Of a stretch of 64,000 bases of DNA, positions 16,246 to 25,326 are shown piece by piece. The notes beneath the pieces are model-generated. The model ran no database searches. It saw only the letters and a list, made by a program, of their open reading frames with translations, and was not told the origin of the DNA. A program made the position numbers and the translations under genes. How positions within the stretch are numbered: position 1 is the stretch's first letter; each line of letters begins with the position of its first letter. Origin of the DNA: Flavobacteriaceae bacterium (GTDB lineage Bacteria; Bacteroidota; Bacteroidia; Flavobacteriales; Flavobacteriaceae). The stretch spans positions 1 through 64,000 of the forward strand of contig CANGTL010000007.1 in assembly GCA_947456815.1 (NCBI GenBank). The letters run 5' to 3'.

Positions 16246-17013
16246 TTTTTTAGCTTCATTCCAAAACACATCCATTTCAGCTAAAGTCATATCCATCAAA
16301 GGTTTGCCCAGTGTTGCTGCTTTACTTTCGAGATATTGAAAACGCTTGATGAACTTTTTATTCGTGCGCTCTAAAGCATCTTCTGGATTGATATTGAGAA
16401 AACGTGCGTAATTAATCATAGAGAACAAAACATCTCCGAATTCTGCTTCCATTTTTTCTTGGTTGCCCGCCAATACTTCAGCTTGAAGTTCTCCCAGTTC
16501 TTCTTGTACTTTATCCCAAACTTGATGCGGTTCTTCCCAGTCAAAACCAACACCTTTTACTTTATCTTGAATTCGACTCGCTTTGACTAAGGCAGGCAAA
16601 CCCGCAGGAACGCCTTCTAAAACTGATTTTTTTCCTTCTTTTAATTTTAATTTTTCCCAATTTTGCTTTACTTCTTCTTCGTCCGCAACCACCGTATCGC
16701 TGTAAATATGTGGATGTCGATGAACGAGTTTGTCACAAATATCATTGCACACATCAGCCATATCAAAAGAATCGGTTTCGCTTCCTATCTTCGCATAGAA
16801 AACAATATGTAGTAGTAAATCGCCCAATTCCTTTTTGATTTCATTGAGATCATGATTCAAAATGGCATCTCCGAGTTCATACGTTTCCTCAATAGTTAAG
16901 TGACGTAATGATTCGAAAGTTTGCTTCTTATCCCACGGGCACTTTTCTCGAAGCTCATCCATAATGGTTAGTAGACGCTCGAAAGCTTGAAGTTGCAATT
17001 GTTTTGAATTCAT
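16240..17013 (-). CDS. mazG: Nucleoside triphosphate pyrophosphohydrolase MazG
   Basis: 257 aa. It hydrolyses NTPs and dNTPs to monophosphates and pyrophosphate, as a house-cleaning enzyme in the cytoplasm. Two MazG domains are visible: the N-terminal one with CPWDKKQTFESLRHLTIEETYEL and KKELGDLLLHIVFYAK, the C-terminal one with EELGELQAEV and EAEFGDVLFSMINYARFL. The E-E-x2-E and E-x2-D metal-binding patterns are intact in both. The length is usual for the full two-domain enzyme. Its last codons overlap the convergent FNR gene. Confidence 0.93.
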   Translation of the reverse strand: MNSKQLQLQAFERLLTIMDELREKCPWDKKQTFESLRHLTIEETYELGDAILNHDLNEIKKELGDLLLHIVFYAKIGSETDSFDMADVCNDICDKLVHRHPHIYSDTVVADEEEVKQNWEKLKLKEGKKSVLEGVPAGLPALVKASRIQDKVKGVGFDWEEPHQVWDKVQEELGELQAEVLAGNQEKMEAEFGDVLFSMINYARFLNINPEDALERTNKKFIKRFQYLESKAATLGKPLMDMTLAEMDVFWNEAKKL

Positions 17014-17070
17014 CTTGATAGAATTATTTCGCCTGATTAACAGTCAAGCGGTGTTTGTGTAAAAATAAGA

Positions 17071-17099
17071 AATCCTGTCAGGAAAATCGTGACAGGATT
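17071..17099 (-). terminator. Terminator of the DUF5606 gene
   Basis: Stem aatcctgtc / gacaggatt, 9 bp, loop of 11 nt; on the minus strand it is followed by TTCTTATTTTT. It lies 26 bp after the DUF5606 stop. Confidence 0.7.
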
Positions 17100-17124
17100 C
17101 ATTTAATTATTAGTAATCTAATTA

Positions 17125-17664
17125 CTATTTCTTCGGTGCTTTCTTTTTTGCCGCTGGTTTTTCGTCTCCAGCTTCTTTAGCCTTTTTGCTTGTGCTCGCC
17201 TCCGTTTTGGTTTTCTTTGCTTCTGCCACTTTCTCTTTAACGATTTCCTGAACTCGCGCTTCTTCTTCCGCCTTTGGCTCTTCTTTAGAAACCAGACCTT
17301 TGCTTTGCAGTATATTATACCAATTGAAAACTTTTTTTATGTCTGAAGGATACACACGATCTTCATCATAATCTGGCATGATTTCTTTAAAGTAAGAAAC
17401 CAGCTTAGCATTATCTTCCTTATGCGAAATTGCCGGACCGTTGTTTTCTTTAGAGGCAATAGCACGCATCACTTCGGACAAAGGCTTTTCGGCGTCATGT
17501 GTGTATATGGAAATCTCTGTCAATAAACTAACATTGCTTCTCAAACCAACAGTTACTCTTTTTCCGTCTACTAACGACTCAGCAACAAAACCAGTTCTTG
17601 TTTGCATTTTCAAAGCATAAATTCCTGGCATTCCAGATATGGCTAATATTTTTTCTAAATTCAT
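17125..17664 (-). CDS. DUF5606 domain protein
   Basis: 179 aa, cytoplasmic. Residues 1-130 form the conserved DUF5606 region of Bacteroidota, beginning MNLEKILAISGMPGIY and ending near the FNWYNILQSKGL phrase. The C-terminal 50 residues are a low-complexity Lys/Ala/Glu tail, like those on nucleic-acid-associated proteins. No catalytic motif is recognised. It has its own terminator, and a degenerate repeat block separates it from def. Family assignment good, function unknown. Confidence 0.85.
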   Translation of the reverse strand: MNLEKILAISGMPGIYALKMQTRTGFVAESLVDGKRVTVGLRSNVSLLTEISIYTHDAEKPLSEVMRAIASKENNGPAISHKEDNAKLVSYFKEIMPDYDEDRVYPSDIKKVFNWYNILQSKGLVSKEEPKAEEEARVQEIVKEKVAEAKKTKTEASTSKKAKEAGDEKPAAKKKAPKK

Positions 17665-17674
17665 TTTTTAATGT

Positions 17675-17757
17675 TTATTCGTTTATTTGGTTAATTGTTG
17701 AATCGTTGAATCGGTTAATAGGCAATTCGGTTAAACGATTCAACGGTTAAACGAAAT
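17675..17757. repeat. Degenerate word-repeat block (GGTTAAACGATT type)
   Basis: The interval is built from permutations of short words such as GTTGAATCG, CGGTTAA and GGTTAAACGATT with no fixed period. The same words recur at 54896-54981 and 55463-55556. It fills the gap between def and DUF5606. Confidence 0.6.
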
Positions 17758-17773
17758 TTCTATTTCACTTCAA

Positions 17774-18361
17774 TCATCTTCCTTTTTTGGCAACAAACTT
17801 CATTTTATAATCTGGTCTGGTTTTGCCTTCCATGATATTTTGCAACTTCTTTTTGATGAGTTGTTTTTTCAAAGAAGATATTCTGTCGGTAAATAAAATT
17901 CCTTCAATATGATCATACTCATGTTGAATGACTCTTGCTACCAACCCATCAAAAACTTCTGTTTTCTTAATAAAATCTTCATCAAAATACTCGAGTGTAA
18001 TTGTGTCTTTTCTAAAAACATCTTCACGAACTTCTGGAATACTCAAACAACCTTCATTAAATCCCCATTCTTCGCCTTCTTCTTTTATCATTTTTGCATT
18101 GATAAAAGTGCGTCTGAAATTTTTCAATTGATTTTGCTCGTCGGTCGGCAAGTCATCATCCTCACCAAAAGGCGTTGTATCAACTACAAACAAACGAATT
18201 GGCAATCCAACTTGAGGTGCTGCTAAACCAACTCCGTAGGCATTATACATTGTTTCAAACATATTTGATATGGTCTCCTTTAAATTGAGATACTCTGGCG
18301 AAATTTCATCGCACATTTTTCTCAGTACAGGGTCGCCATAGCCAATAATTGGTAATATCAT
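17774..18361 (-). CDS. def: Peptide deformylase
   Basis: 195 aa. It removes the N-formyl group from nascent proteins using a metal ion. All three family motifs are present: GVGLAAPQVG near residue 43, EGCLSIP (Cys metal ligand) near 105, and QHEYDHIEGILF (two His ligands and catalytic Glu) near 145. The acidic insertion GEDDDLPTDEQNQ between motifs 1 and 2 is common in Bacteroidota enzymes. A -7 element TATTTTTG lies upstream at 18411-18418. It is followed by ruvX upstream in the same direction, 145 bp away. Confidence 0.96.
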   Translation of the reverse strand: MILPIIGYGDPVLRKMCDEISPEYLNLKETISNMFETMYNAYGVGLAAPQVGLPIRLFVVDTTPFGEDDDLPTDEQNQLKNFRRTFINAKMIKEEGEEWGFNEGCLSIPEVREDVFRKDTITLEYFDEDFIKKTEVFDGLVARVIQHEYDHIEGILFTDRISSLKKQLIKKKLQNIMEGKTRPDYKMKFVAKKGR

Positions 18362-18410
18362 TTTAAGAAAATTTGTTTATACTTTGGCAAAATAGTGCAC
18401 AAGTGGTCGG

Positions 18411-18418
18411 CAAAAATA
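18411..18418 (-). promoter_or_regulatory. -7 element of the def promoter
   Basis: Minus strand TATTTTTG (TAnnTTTG). Implied leader about 45 nt. Confidence 0.45.
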
Positions 18419-18506
18419 GTGAAAAATTGCACAACGAATAATTGGAAATAAATAATTAGCAAATATTTATAGGTATTGAATTCGAAATTTAAAGACCAAA
18501 ATAAAT

Positions 18507-18923
18507 TCAAATCATCTTTCTGGTTAAATAATCGCGCAACATTATCGTTGCTGATATCTCGTCGAGCAATGCTTTGTTTTGACGTTGCTTCTTACTTAGA
18601 CCGCTGTCAATCATGGTCTGCAAAGCCATCTTTGATGTAAAACGTTCATCAACTCGAACCACTTTTACTTGTGGAAAAAGCACTTCAAACTTGGCGACGA
18701 AATCGTTAATCATTGGGGCACTCTCGGAAGGTTGTCCATTCATCTGCTTTGGTTCACCAATCAAAACTTTGTATACTTTTTCTTTCTCAAAATAAGATTG
18801 CAAGAAATCAAAAATAGTCTCCGTCGGAACTGTTGTCAATCCAGAAGCAATAATCTCCAGCTCATCTGTAACAGCAATTCCCGTTCGTTTTTGTCCGTAA
18901 TCAATGGCGATAATTCGTGGCAT
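18507..18923 (-). CDS. ruvX: Holliday junction resolvase-like RuvX/YqgF
   Basis: 138 aa from this start. RNase H-fold protein of the YqgF family; family members process the 5' end of pre-16S rRNA and have been proposed to cut Holliday junctions. Visible motifs: AIDYGQKRTGIAVTDE at the N-terminus (catalytic Asp), LIGEPKQMNGQPSE in the middle, VDERFTS, and the C-terminal DEISATIMLRDYL. I chose ATG 18923 (MPRIIAIDYG) over the ATG at 18950, because a TATATTTG -7 element at 18932-18939 lies between the two. The leader would then be only a few nucleotides. Confidence 0.92.
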   Translation of the reverse strand: MPRIIAIDYGQKRTGIAVTDELEIIASGLTTVPTETIFDFLQSYFEKEKVYKVLIGEPKQMNGQPSESAPMINDFVAKFEVLFPQVKVVRVDERFTSKMALQTMIDSGLSKKQRQNKALLDEISATIMLRDYLTRKMI

Positions 18924-18931
18924 TTTTATTT

Positions 18932-18939
18932 CAAATATA
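18932..18939 (-). promoter_or_regulatory. -7 element of the ruvX promoter
   Basis: Minus strand TATATTTG (TAnnTTTG). Implied transcription start is near 18927, four to five bases before the chosen ATG, so the transcript would be nearly leaderless. Confidence 0.45.
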
Positions 18940-19135
18940 CTAATATTCATTTTCCCTTAGAAACAAATTTAAAGTTGCGACATCCACGGACTCCCACTCG
19001 CGCTCCAATAAAACTTATAAAAACAGATTTCTAACACAGAAATGTTCATAAACTAAAAAAAGTGTTAATAAGTTATTTTTACAGTTAAAACCAATTCAAA
19101 AAAAAGTGCGTTATTGCAGTACCAAAATCTATTAA

Positions 19136-19522
19136 ATGTCTTTAAAGAATCTATTTTATTTTGTAATAGTCTTGCTTCCTTTAAAAGGAATCGGGCAGAA
19201 TAAGATTTTCAGCTTCGATCAAGTTCAATCTCGAAATGAACTTCAGGAGTGGGGAAAAGTGGAAAAAATATCCAGTCAAACCGTTGAATTTACTAATGAT
19301 AAGATCAATTTAAAAATTGACAAGAATTATCAATTGACCATAGTTTCTAAAACTAATTTGCCCGATAAAGGAATCATTTACCTCTGTAAGGACGAAAAGT
19401 CAAATCCGATTACGGTGATGTTAATTGATGATATAAAAATGTACTTGTATGTTAAAACGCATCGTTTTTTAATCAATTTTAAAAGTCCGGTAAGTCTGTT
19501 TCAGTTAGCTGATATGGATTAA
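19136..19522 (+). CDS. Secreted protein of unknown function
   Basis: 128 aa. The N-terminus is a signal peptide (MSLKNLFYFVIVLLPLKGIG, cleavage before QNK). The mature 105 residues look like a small beta-rich domain, with phrases such as KIFSFDQVQSRNELQEWG and GIIYLCKDEKSNPITVMLID. I do not recognise a family. It stands alone between ruvX (divergent) and a convergent gene at 19611. It is real by its signal peptide and codon usage; function unknown. Confidence 0.6.
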   Translation: MSLKNLFYFVIVLLPLKGIGQNKIFSFDQVQSRNELQEWGKVEKISSQTVEFTNDKINLKIDKNYQLTIVSKTNLPDKGIIYLCKDEKSNPITVMLIDDIKMYLYVKTHRFLINFKSPVSLFQLADMD

Positions 19523-19610
19523 GTAGAAAAATTCAACCTTCGAATGCCCTTCTCTCACTTTATTTGATATTTTAGATTTTAAATGAGACAAATAGCACGC
19601 AATTAATGAT

Positions 19611-20627
19611 TTACTTGTTTATTTGTTTTATTAAGACAGTACTTCCATTCAAGTGATCGACTTTCATTTCAAATTCGGACGTTGCGTCACCAGCAATAAT
19701 ACCTCCAATGATTCCAAAAAAAGCAGTCGCTAAAATGACATTACCTGTTTTGGCAGTTACTTTTGCTTTTCCCTGAAAATAAAAGTCATCATTTTTGAAT
19801 TCGGCAGGAGCAAATCCGTAATCTGAAGCCATATAAATTTTACCATTTTGGACAACGCAAAATATATCCGATGGCTTTACTTCAGCTCTTGATGCCCCGC
19901 TGTTCCATATTCTTTCTAGTTTAGTAATTTTTCCTTTTTTATTTCTGGTTAATTCAAACTGAGAAGATGATGGTTCTATATTCTTAAACCTATCAAAAGT
20001 GTGATAGATTCCGTCTTTGTACGTCGCTGTATTATAAACTGGAATTTTTCTTTTTTCAATAGAAGTGATATTTAAAATATCATTGAAACTATAGTTTGGT
20101 CCGCTTTTTATCACGTTAACATTAGAACTTATGAAGTCAATAAGTTTATTAGAACCGTTTCTAATGTTTTTCTTAGTTACATCGGTTGAATTCACTTCAT
20201 AAACCGCGTCAACAGAATCTATTTTTTGATACATCGAGTCTTTTTTTGAAAACAAATCGGCTCTCAAGTAACAATATCCTGTTTCGGTGAAAGCTTCTGT
20301 GACTTCCGCAAATTTAAAATCTCGCACATTCAGCAGCAATTCACTTGCTGCGGGTGATTCTGTTGAAACCATATTGACAAAAAGATCTTGAATTTGCTTT
20401 TTGAGTGGAATTGTTGGTTTCAAAAATGCTTTTCTATTGAATGCTCCTTTTTGGATTACGCCCATGCTAGTGGTATCAATTCGTGCGTCAATAACTGTTA
20501 ACTTGGTATAAACACTTTTGATTTTAGCTTCGGGCATCAACAAATTAAAGTCTTCTGTAAGATTTTGAGAATTAACATTGAAAAACGTTAAGAATGAAAA
20601 TGCGAGTAATAAAACACAGTCCTTCAT
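19611..20627 (-). CDS. Secreted protein of unknown function
   Basis: 338 aa. It has a signal peptide (MKDCVLLLAFSFLTFFNVNS, then QNL). The mature protein has alternating charged and hydrophobic strands and, at residues about 290-315, a hydrophobic glycine-rich stretch (NVILATAFFGIIGGIIAG) that could be a membrane or lipid-contacting segment. The motif TFDRFKNIEPSSSQFEL is of a kind seen in flavobacterial proteins of unknown function. A -7 element TAGTTTTG lies at 20649-20656, divergent from the dapD promoter. No function assigned. Confidence 0.65.
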   Translation of the reverse strand: MKDCVLLLAFSFLTFFNVNSQNLTEDFNLLMPEAKIKSVYTKLTVIDARIDTTSMGVIQKGAFNRKAFLKPTIPLKKQIQDLFVNMVSTESPAASELLLNVRDFKFAEVTEAFTETGYCYLRADLFSKKDSMYQKIDSVDAVYEVNSTDVTKKNIRNGSNKLIDFISSNVNVIKSGPNYSFNDILNITSIEKRKIPVYNTATYKDGIYHTFDRFKNIEPSSSQFELTRNKKGKITKLERIWNSGASRAEVKPSDIFCVVQNGKIYMASDYGFAPAEFKNDDFYFQGKAKVTAKTGNVILATAFFGIIGGIIAGDATSEFEMKVDHLNGSTVLIKQINK

Positions 20628-20648
20628 GGCTTCTTAAATTTAGTTGAG

Positions 20649-20656
20649 CAAAACTA
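20649..20656 (-). promoter_or_regulatory. -7 element upstream of the 19611-20627 gene
   Basis: Minus strand TAGTTTTG (TAnnTTTG); implied leader about 17 nt. Confidence 0.4.
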
Positions 20657-20723
20657 TCAATTAATGTTTAGTAATAAAAATAAGTAAATGAATAAAATAC
20701 AATTCATAAATAGTGTAAAATCT

Positions 20724-20731
20724 TATCTTTG
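20724..20731 (+). promoter_or_regulatory. -7 element of the dapD promoter
   Basis: TATCTTTG (TAnnTTTG); implied transcription start near 20736, leader about 13 nt. Confidence 0.45.
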
Positions 20732-20748
20732 CTCAAATTCAAAAACTG

Positions 20749-21564
20749 ATGATAACACTAAAGAGTACAATTGAATCTGCATGGAATAATCGCGAATTAC
20801 TTAAAGATTCAGCTACAACTGATGCAATACGAGAAGTTATCGATTTATTAGACGCTGGTACATTACGAGTAGCTGAACCTACCGATAATGGCTGGCAAGT
20901 CAATGAATGGGTAAAGAAAGCCGTTGTTTTATATTTTCCAATTCAAAAAATGGAAACCTTCGAGGTCGGAATATTCGAATACCACGATAAAATTCCATTA
21001 AAGACTGGCTATGCAGAAAAAGGAGTTCGAGTCGTTCCTCCTGCGGTCGCGAGACATGGAGCTTATATCTCTAAAGGCGTAATTTTGATGCCTAGCTATG
21101 TCAATATCGGAGCGTACGTTGACGAAGGAACCATGGTCGATACATGGGCAACTGTGGGCAGTTGTGCGCAAATTGGCAAAAATGTGCATCTTTCTGGTGG
21201 AGTTGGAATTGGTGGTGTTTTAGAACCACTACAAGCAGCACCGGTTATTATAGAAGATGGTGCTTTTATAGGTTCAAGATGTATTGTTGTGGAAGGAGTT
21301 CGCGTAGAGAAAGAAGCCGTTTTAGGAGCCAACGTTTGTTTGACTGCTTCAACAAAGATTATTGATGTTACTGGACCTACTCCAATCGAAATGAAAGGAT
21401 ATGTTCCAGCTCGATCGGTTGTTATTCCGGGAAGCTACACTAAAAAATTTGAAGCTGGAGAATATCAAGTTCCTTGTGCTTTAATTATAGGTAAAAGGAA
21501 ACCTTCTACAGATTTAAAAACGTCATTGAACAATGCTCTGAGAGAATATGATGTGGCCGTTTAG
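20749..21564 (+). CDS. dapD: Tetrahydrodipicolinate N-succinyltransferase
   Basis: 271 aa. It transfers succinate from succinyl-CoA to tetrahydrodipicolinate in the lysine and diaminopimelate pathway. An N-terminal helical domain (residues 1-100) precedes a left-handed beta-helix of hexapeptide repeats (about 100-240), with phrases VVPPAVARHGAYISKGVILM and GSRCIVVEGVRVEKEAVLGA. The C-terminal YTKKFEAGEYQVPCALIIGKR is characteristic. Length equals the family norm. It is followed 29 bp later by the LTA-synthase-like gene, possibly in one transcript. Confidence 0.95.
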   Translation: MITLKSTIESAWNNRELLKDSATTDAIREVIDLLDAGTLRVAEPTDNGWQVNEWVKKAVVLYFPIQKMETFEVGIFEYHDKIPLKTGYAEKGVRVVPPAVARHGAYISKGVILMPSYVNIGAYVDEGTMVDTWATVGSCAQIGKNVHLSGGVGIGGVLEPLQAAPVIIEDGAFIGSRCIVVEGVRVEKEAVLGANVCLTASTKIIDVTGPTPIEMKGYVPARSVVIPGSYTKKFEAGEYQVPCALIIGKRKPSTDLKTSLNNALREYDVAV

Positions 21565-21593
21565 TTACATCATAAGAATTTGCTAATCTTCAC

Positions 21594-23462
21594 ATGAATA
21601 ATTACTATAACTTACTTAGAATTCTAATAAAAAGAATTGGTGTTGTTTTTATCATATACCAGCTTTGCAGAATTGCTTTCATCATTTTCAATAGAAGTTA
21701 TTTCCCAAACGTGACCACGTCTGTTTTTTGGGGAGGAATTATTTATGACCTTTCTGCCATCAGTTTCATTAATTTGTTTTTCATTGTACTGCACTTAGTT
21801 CCAGGCAATTTTAAGTATAGAAAAAATTACCAAAAAAGATTAAAAATAGCGTTCTTCGTTGTTAATCTCATCTTTATTGCGACGAATTTTATTGACTTCG
21901 AATATTACAAATTTACAGGTAGAAGAAGTTCATTCGGATTAATTACCGCTAAAGGAATGGAGAATGAAATTGGCGGATTAATACCCATTTTCTTTTTAAA
22001 ATATTGGTACTTACCTATAGGCTTTGTTCTATTATCTATAATTATTTGGAAAGCGCTTTCGAATCCTAAGCTCGTAACAACTATTGAACGAATTACTAGA
22101 AAAGAACTACTGCAACAAACCGGAATCTTAGTGCTTGCTCTAATGGTAGGTTTGCTTTTTGCTAGAGGTGGCGTTAGTGACAAGCCTATCCGAATTGTTG
22201 ATGCAATCAATTATTCAAACATAGGAAACACCGCCGCCGTATTAAATACGCCTTACTGCATTCTAAAAACTATAAAAGACAAAGAAGCACTTGTTGATCC
22301 TAAATTTTATAGTGAGGATGAACTAAAAACAATATTTAATCCAGTTGTATCAACGAACCCAAATGAAGCGCAAACAAATAAAAATCTCGTTATCATCATT
22401 CTAGAGAGTTTTGGAGACGAGAATGTACACTTAGGATACACGCCTTTTTTGGATTCATTAATGACAAAATCATACTACTTCAAAAATGGTTTTGCCAATG
22501 GCAGAGTATCAATCGATGCTGTTCCTTCTACTATGTCTAGTATCCCAAGCTTAATGAATACACCATTGATTTCTTCTGGTTATTCTTTAAATGAGGTGTA
22601 CGGTTTGCCAAAAATCCTTAAGAAACATGGTTACAACACTTCGTTTTTTCATGGAGCTTTCAACGGTAGCCAGAATTTCGACCAATATTGCAAAGTAGCT
22701 GGGTTTGAAAAATATTATGGCAAAAACGAGTATGTTGGAGAGGAATCATTTGACGGAACATGGGGCGTTTTTGATGAAGAATTTTTAGGCTTCTTTTGCG
22801 ATAAAGTGAGTACATTTAAGACGCCGTTTTTTACTTCTATTTTTACGATTTCTTCTCATATTCCATTCACAATTCCTGAAAAGTACAAAGGAAAGTTTCC
22901 CAAAGGCACTACTGAAATTCATGAGAGTGTTGGCTACACAGATTACTCGCTGCGTCAATTTTTTAAGAAAGCAAAGAAACAAAGTTGGTATAACAATACA
23001 CTTTTTGTTTTTACGGCAGATCATACTTCATCTTCCGGCAAAGCTAAATACACAACAAATGTTGGTAAATTTAAGATTCCAATTTTCTTCTTTGATCCTT
23101 CAAACCCTAACTTACGTGGTGTGCCAGAGAAGAATTTTCAGCAAATTGATATCTTACCAAGTGTGTTGGACTATCTTAAAATAAAAGACACCTACATTTC
23201 GTTTGGAAAACCATATACCTCAGATAAGGATTTTGTTGTTTCCTACGTAGATAATTTATATAATTACATCTCAGGTGATTATTATTTGGCATTTGATGGA
23301 CAAAAATCGGTTGGTTTATATAACTTTAAGCAAGATTTCTTTTTGAAGAATAATCTATTAGATCGGGAGAAAACTAGACGAAATGAAATGGAGAAATTTA
23401 TTAAGGCATATATTCAGTCCTTCAATAGAAGAGTAATCGAAAACGATTTAACAATACAATAA
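21594..23462 (+). CDS. LTA synthase-like membrane phosphoglycerol/phosphoethanolamine transferase (sulfatase fold)
   Basis: 622 aa. Five membrane helices in residues 1-200, then an extracytoplasmic alkaline-phosphatase/sulfatase-fold domain (about 260-600). Metal-site motifs are visible: VIIILESFGDEN (Glu) and FTADHTSSSG (Asp, His). Where LtaS has its catalytic Thr, this protein reads GRVSIDAVPSTMSS, so a Ser is the apparent nucleophile. Such proteins transfer phosphoglycerol or phosphoethanolamine to lipids or glycans; the substrate here cannot be read from sequence. It is followed 7 bp later by the GT9-GT2 fusion, suggesting a role in envelope glycan modification. Confidence 0.85.
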   Translation: MNNYYNLLRILIKRIGVVFIIYQLCRIAFIIFNRSYFPNVTTSVFWGGIIYDLSAISFINLFFIVLHLVPGNFKYRKNYQKRLKIAFFVVNLIFIATNFIDFEYYKFTGRRSSFGLITAKGMENEIGGLIPIFFLKYWYLPIGFVLLSIIIWKALSNPKLVTTIERITRKELLQQTGILVLALMVGLLFARGGVSDKPIRIVDAINYSNIGNTAAVLNTPYCILKTIKDKEALVDPKFYSEDELKTIFNPVVSTNPNEAQTNKNLVIIILESFGDENVHLGYTPFLDSLMTKSYYFKNGFANGRVSIDAVPSTMSSIPSLMNTPLISSGYSLNEVYGLPKILKKHGYNTSFFHGAFNGSQNFDQYCKVAGFEKYYGKNEYVGEESFDGTWGVFDEEFLGFFCDKVSTFKTPFFTSIFTISSHIPFTIPEKYKGKFPKGTTEIHESVGYTDYSLRQFFKKAKKQSWYNNTLFVFTADHTSSSGKAKYTTNVGKFKIPIFFFDPSNPNLRGVPEKNFQQIDILPSVLDYLKIKDTYISFGKPYTSDKDFVVSYVDNLYNYISGDYYLAFDGQKSVGLYNFKQDFFLKNNLLDREKTRRNEMEKFIKAYIQSFNRRVIENDLTIQ

Positions 23463-23469
23463 GTATTCT

Positions 23470-25326
23470 ATGAAGATTTTGATTATTCAACAAAAGATGA
23501 TTGGAGACGTGCTTGTGAGCAGTATTCTTTGCAATAATCTTAAAAAAGCGTATCCAAATGCTCGCATAGATTACTTGGTTTATGAGTCGACTACTCCGGT
23601 CTTAGAAGGTAATCCAAATATTGATATTGTAATTCTATTCAAGAACAAACACAGGAAAAGCAATTTAAAACTGTTGCAGTTAGCATGGAAAATCAGAAAA
23701 GAGAATTACGATATTGTAATCGATGCTTATTCTAAATTAGAAAGCTGGGTCTTTGTTTTTTTAAGTGGTGCCAAGCGTCGCATATCCTATAAAAAGCCAG
23801 GTCGAAGTTTTTTGTATACCGACAATATTCCTTTTATCACGTTTCCAAAAACGAATATGGGTTTGGCAATCGAAAGAAGACTTTCATTACTTAAACCTCT
23901 AAATCTTCCTATCGAAATTGATCCGTATCCAAAGCTTTTTGTAACGGATCAAGAGAATCAGATTGCGAAGAATTTGTTTTCAGAACATGATGTTATTCCA
24001 ACTCGCAAATCAATTATGATCAGTCTCATTGGTAGCGAGGAATCGAAGACGTATCCTTTAGAATATATGGCTAAAGTGGTCAATGAAATTGGCGAAAACT
24101 ATGACGTAAATATTCTTTTTAATTATTTCCCAAAACAAATTGAACAGGCAAAGAGCATCTATAAACTTTGTTCAAAGTCAACGCAGGAGAAAATATATTT
24201 TGATTTACTAGGCGACGATTTAAGATCATTCATAGCCATCATGAATCAATGCGATATGATCATAGGAAATGATGGTGGCGCAATTAATATCGCTAAATCA
24301 TTGGGTAAAGCTTCTTTTATTATTTTCTCTCCATGGATTGAAAAAAAGATTTGGGCGACTTTTGAAGATGGAATTCGACATGTATCCGTGCATCTAAAGG
24401 AATTTAAGCCCGATTTATTTGAAAGTAAGTCTGAAAAAAAACTGAAGGAAAGTACACCTCAATTATACGAACAATTTGAGCCTGAATTATTTTCTGATTT
24501 ACTGAGACAATTTGTTAGTACAAATTTAGCTGATGAATCCGTAGCCTTGCCACTTGTAATAAAACCTGTTCGATTGCCACTAAGTGCGTTGATCATAACT
24601 TACAATGAAGAAAAACACATCCAAGAAGTATTGCACGACATTGACTTTGCCGATGAAATTATTGTAATTGATTCTTATAGTACCGACAAAACAGTTGAAA
24701 TAGTTAATACATTTCCGAAAGCGAAACTCATTCAAAACAAGTTTGTTGACTTCAGCTCACAGCGAAATTTTGCCATTGAATGCGCCCAAAACCCATGGAT
24801 ACTTTTCATTGACGCTGATGAACGATTTACCGATGAACTCAAAGAAGAAGTGATAGAAACCATTCAACTGCCAAAAGCATGTAGTGCTTACTTATTTTAT
24901 AGAACTTTTATTTTTGAGGATCATAAACTGAACTTTAGCGGATGGCAGACAGACAAAATATTCAGACTATTCCAAAAGGATAAAGCGAAGTATGTAACTG
25001 AACGACTGGTGCACGAAAAACTTAAGGTTAATGGAAAGATTGGTAAACTCAAACACAAACTGATACATTTTTCCTATACCGATTACGAGTCCTATAAAAG
25101 CAAAATGGTGAGTTACGGAAAGTTGAAAGCTATTGAAGAATTTTCAAAAGGAATTAGCCCAAATTTTTATCACTTCTACTTACACCCTGCGTATAAATTC
25201 TTATATCAATTTATCATCAGATTGGGATTCCTTGACGGAAAAAAAGGCGTGATCATTTGCTATCTCAACGCACTGAGTGTGGCTGTACGCTATCGAGAAT
25301 TGAAGAAAATGAAAAGCGTAAAATAA
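23470..25326 (+). CDS. Fused GT9 (heptosyltransferase-like) and GT2 (WaaE-like) glycosyltransferase
   Basis: 618 aa. Residues 1 to about 345 match family 9: the start MKILIIQQKMIGDVLVSS, the phrase DIVIDAYSKLESWVF, and the donor-site GNDGGAINIAKSLG. Residues about 370-618 are a family 2 domain of the WaaE/KdtX type: LSALIITYNEEKHIQEVL, the DSYSTDKTVEI turn, the IDADERF metal motif and GWQTDKIFRLFQKD. These are normally two separate lipopolysaccharide core enzymes. No stop or frameshift separates them. The 3' end abuts the convergent Kdo-kinase-like gene with no gap. Confidence 0.88.
   Translation: MKILIIQQKMIGDVLVSSILCNNLKKAYPNARIDYLVYESTTPVLEGNPNIDIVILFKNKHRKSNLKLLQLAWKIRKENYDIVIDAYSKLESWVFVFLSGAKRRISYKKPGRSFLYTDNIPFITFPKTNMGLAIERRLSLLKPLNLPIEIDPYPKLFVTDQENQIAKNLFSEHDVIPTRKSIMISLIGSEESKTYPLEYMAKVVNEIGENYDVNILFNYFPKQIEQAKSIYKLCSKSTQEKIYFDLLGDDLRSFIAIMNQCDMIIGNDGGAINIAKSLGKASFIIFSPWIEKKIWATFEDGIRHVSVHLKEFKPDLFESKSEKKLKESTPQLYEQFEPELFSDLLRQFVSTNLADESVALPLVIKPVRLPLSALIITYNEEKHIQEVLHDIDFADEIIVIDSYSTDKTVEIVNTFPKAKLIQNKFVDFSSQRNFAIECAQNPWILFIDADERFTDELKEEVIETIQLPKACSAYLFYRTFIFEDHKLNFSGWQTDKIFRLFQKDKAKYVTERLVHEKLKVNGKIGKLKHKLIHFSYTDYESYKSKMVSYGKLKAIEEFSKGISPNFYHFYLHPAYKFLYQFIIRLGFLDGKKGVIICYLNALSVAVRYRELKKMKSVK

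Noticed and set aside
21594..23462. Genuine lipoteichoic acid synthase
   Set aside because: A Gram-negative flavobacterium has no lipoteichoic acid; only the fold is shared.
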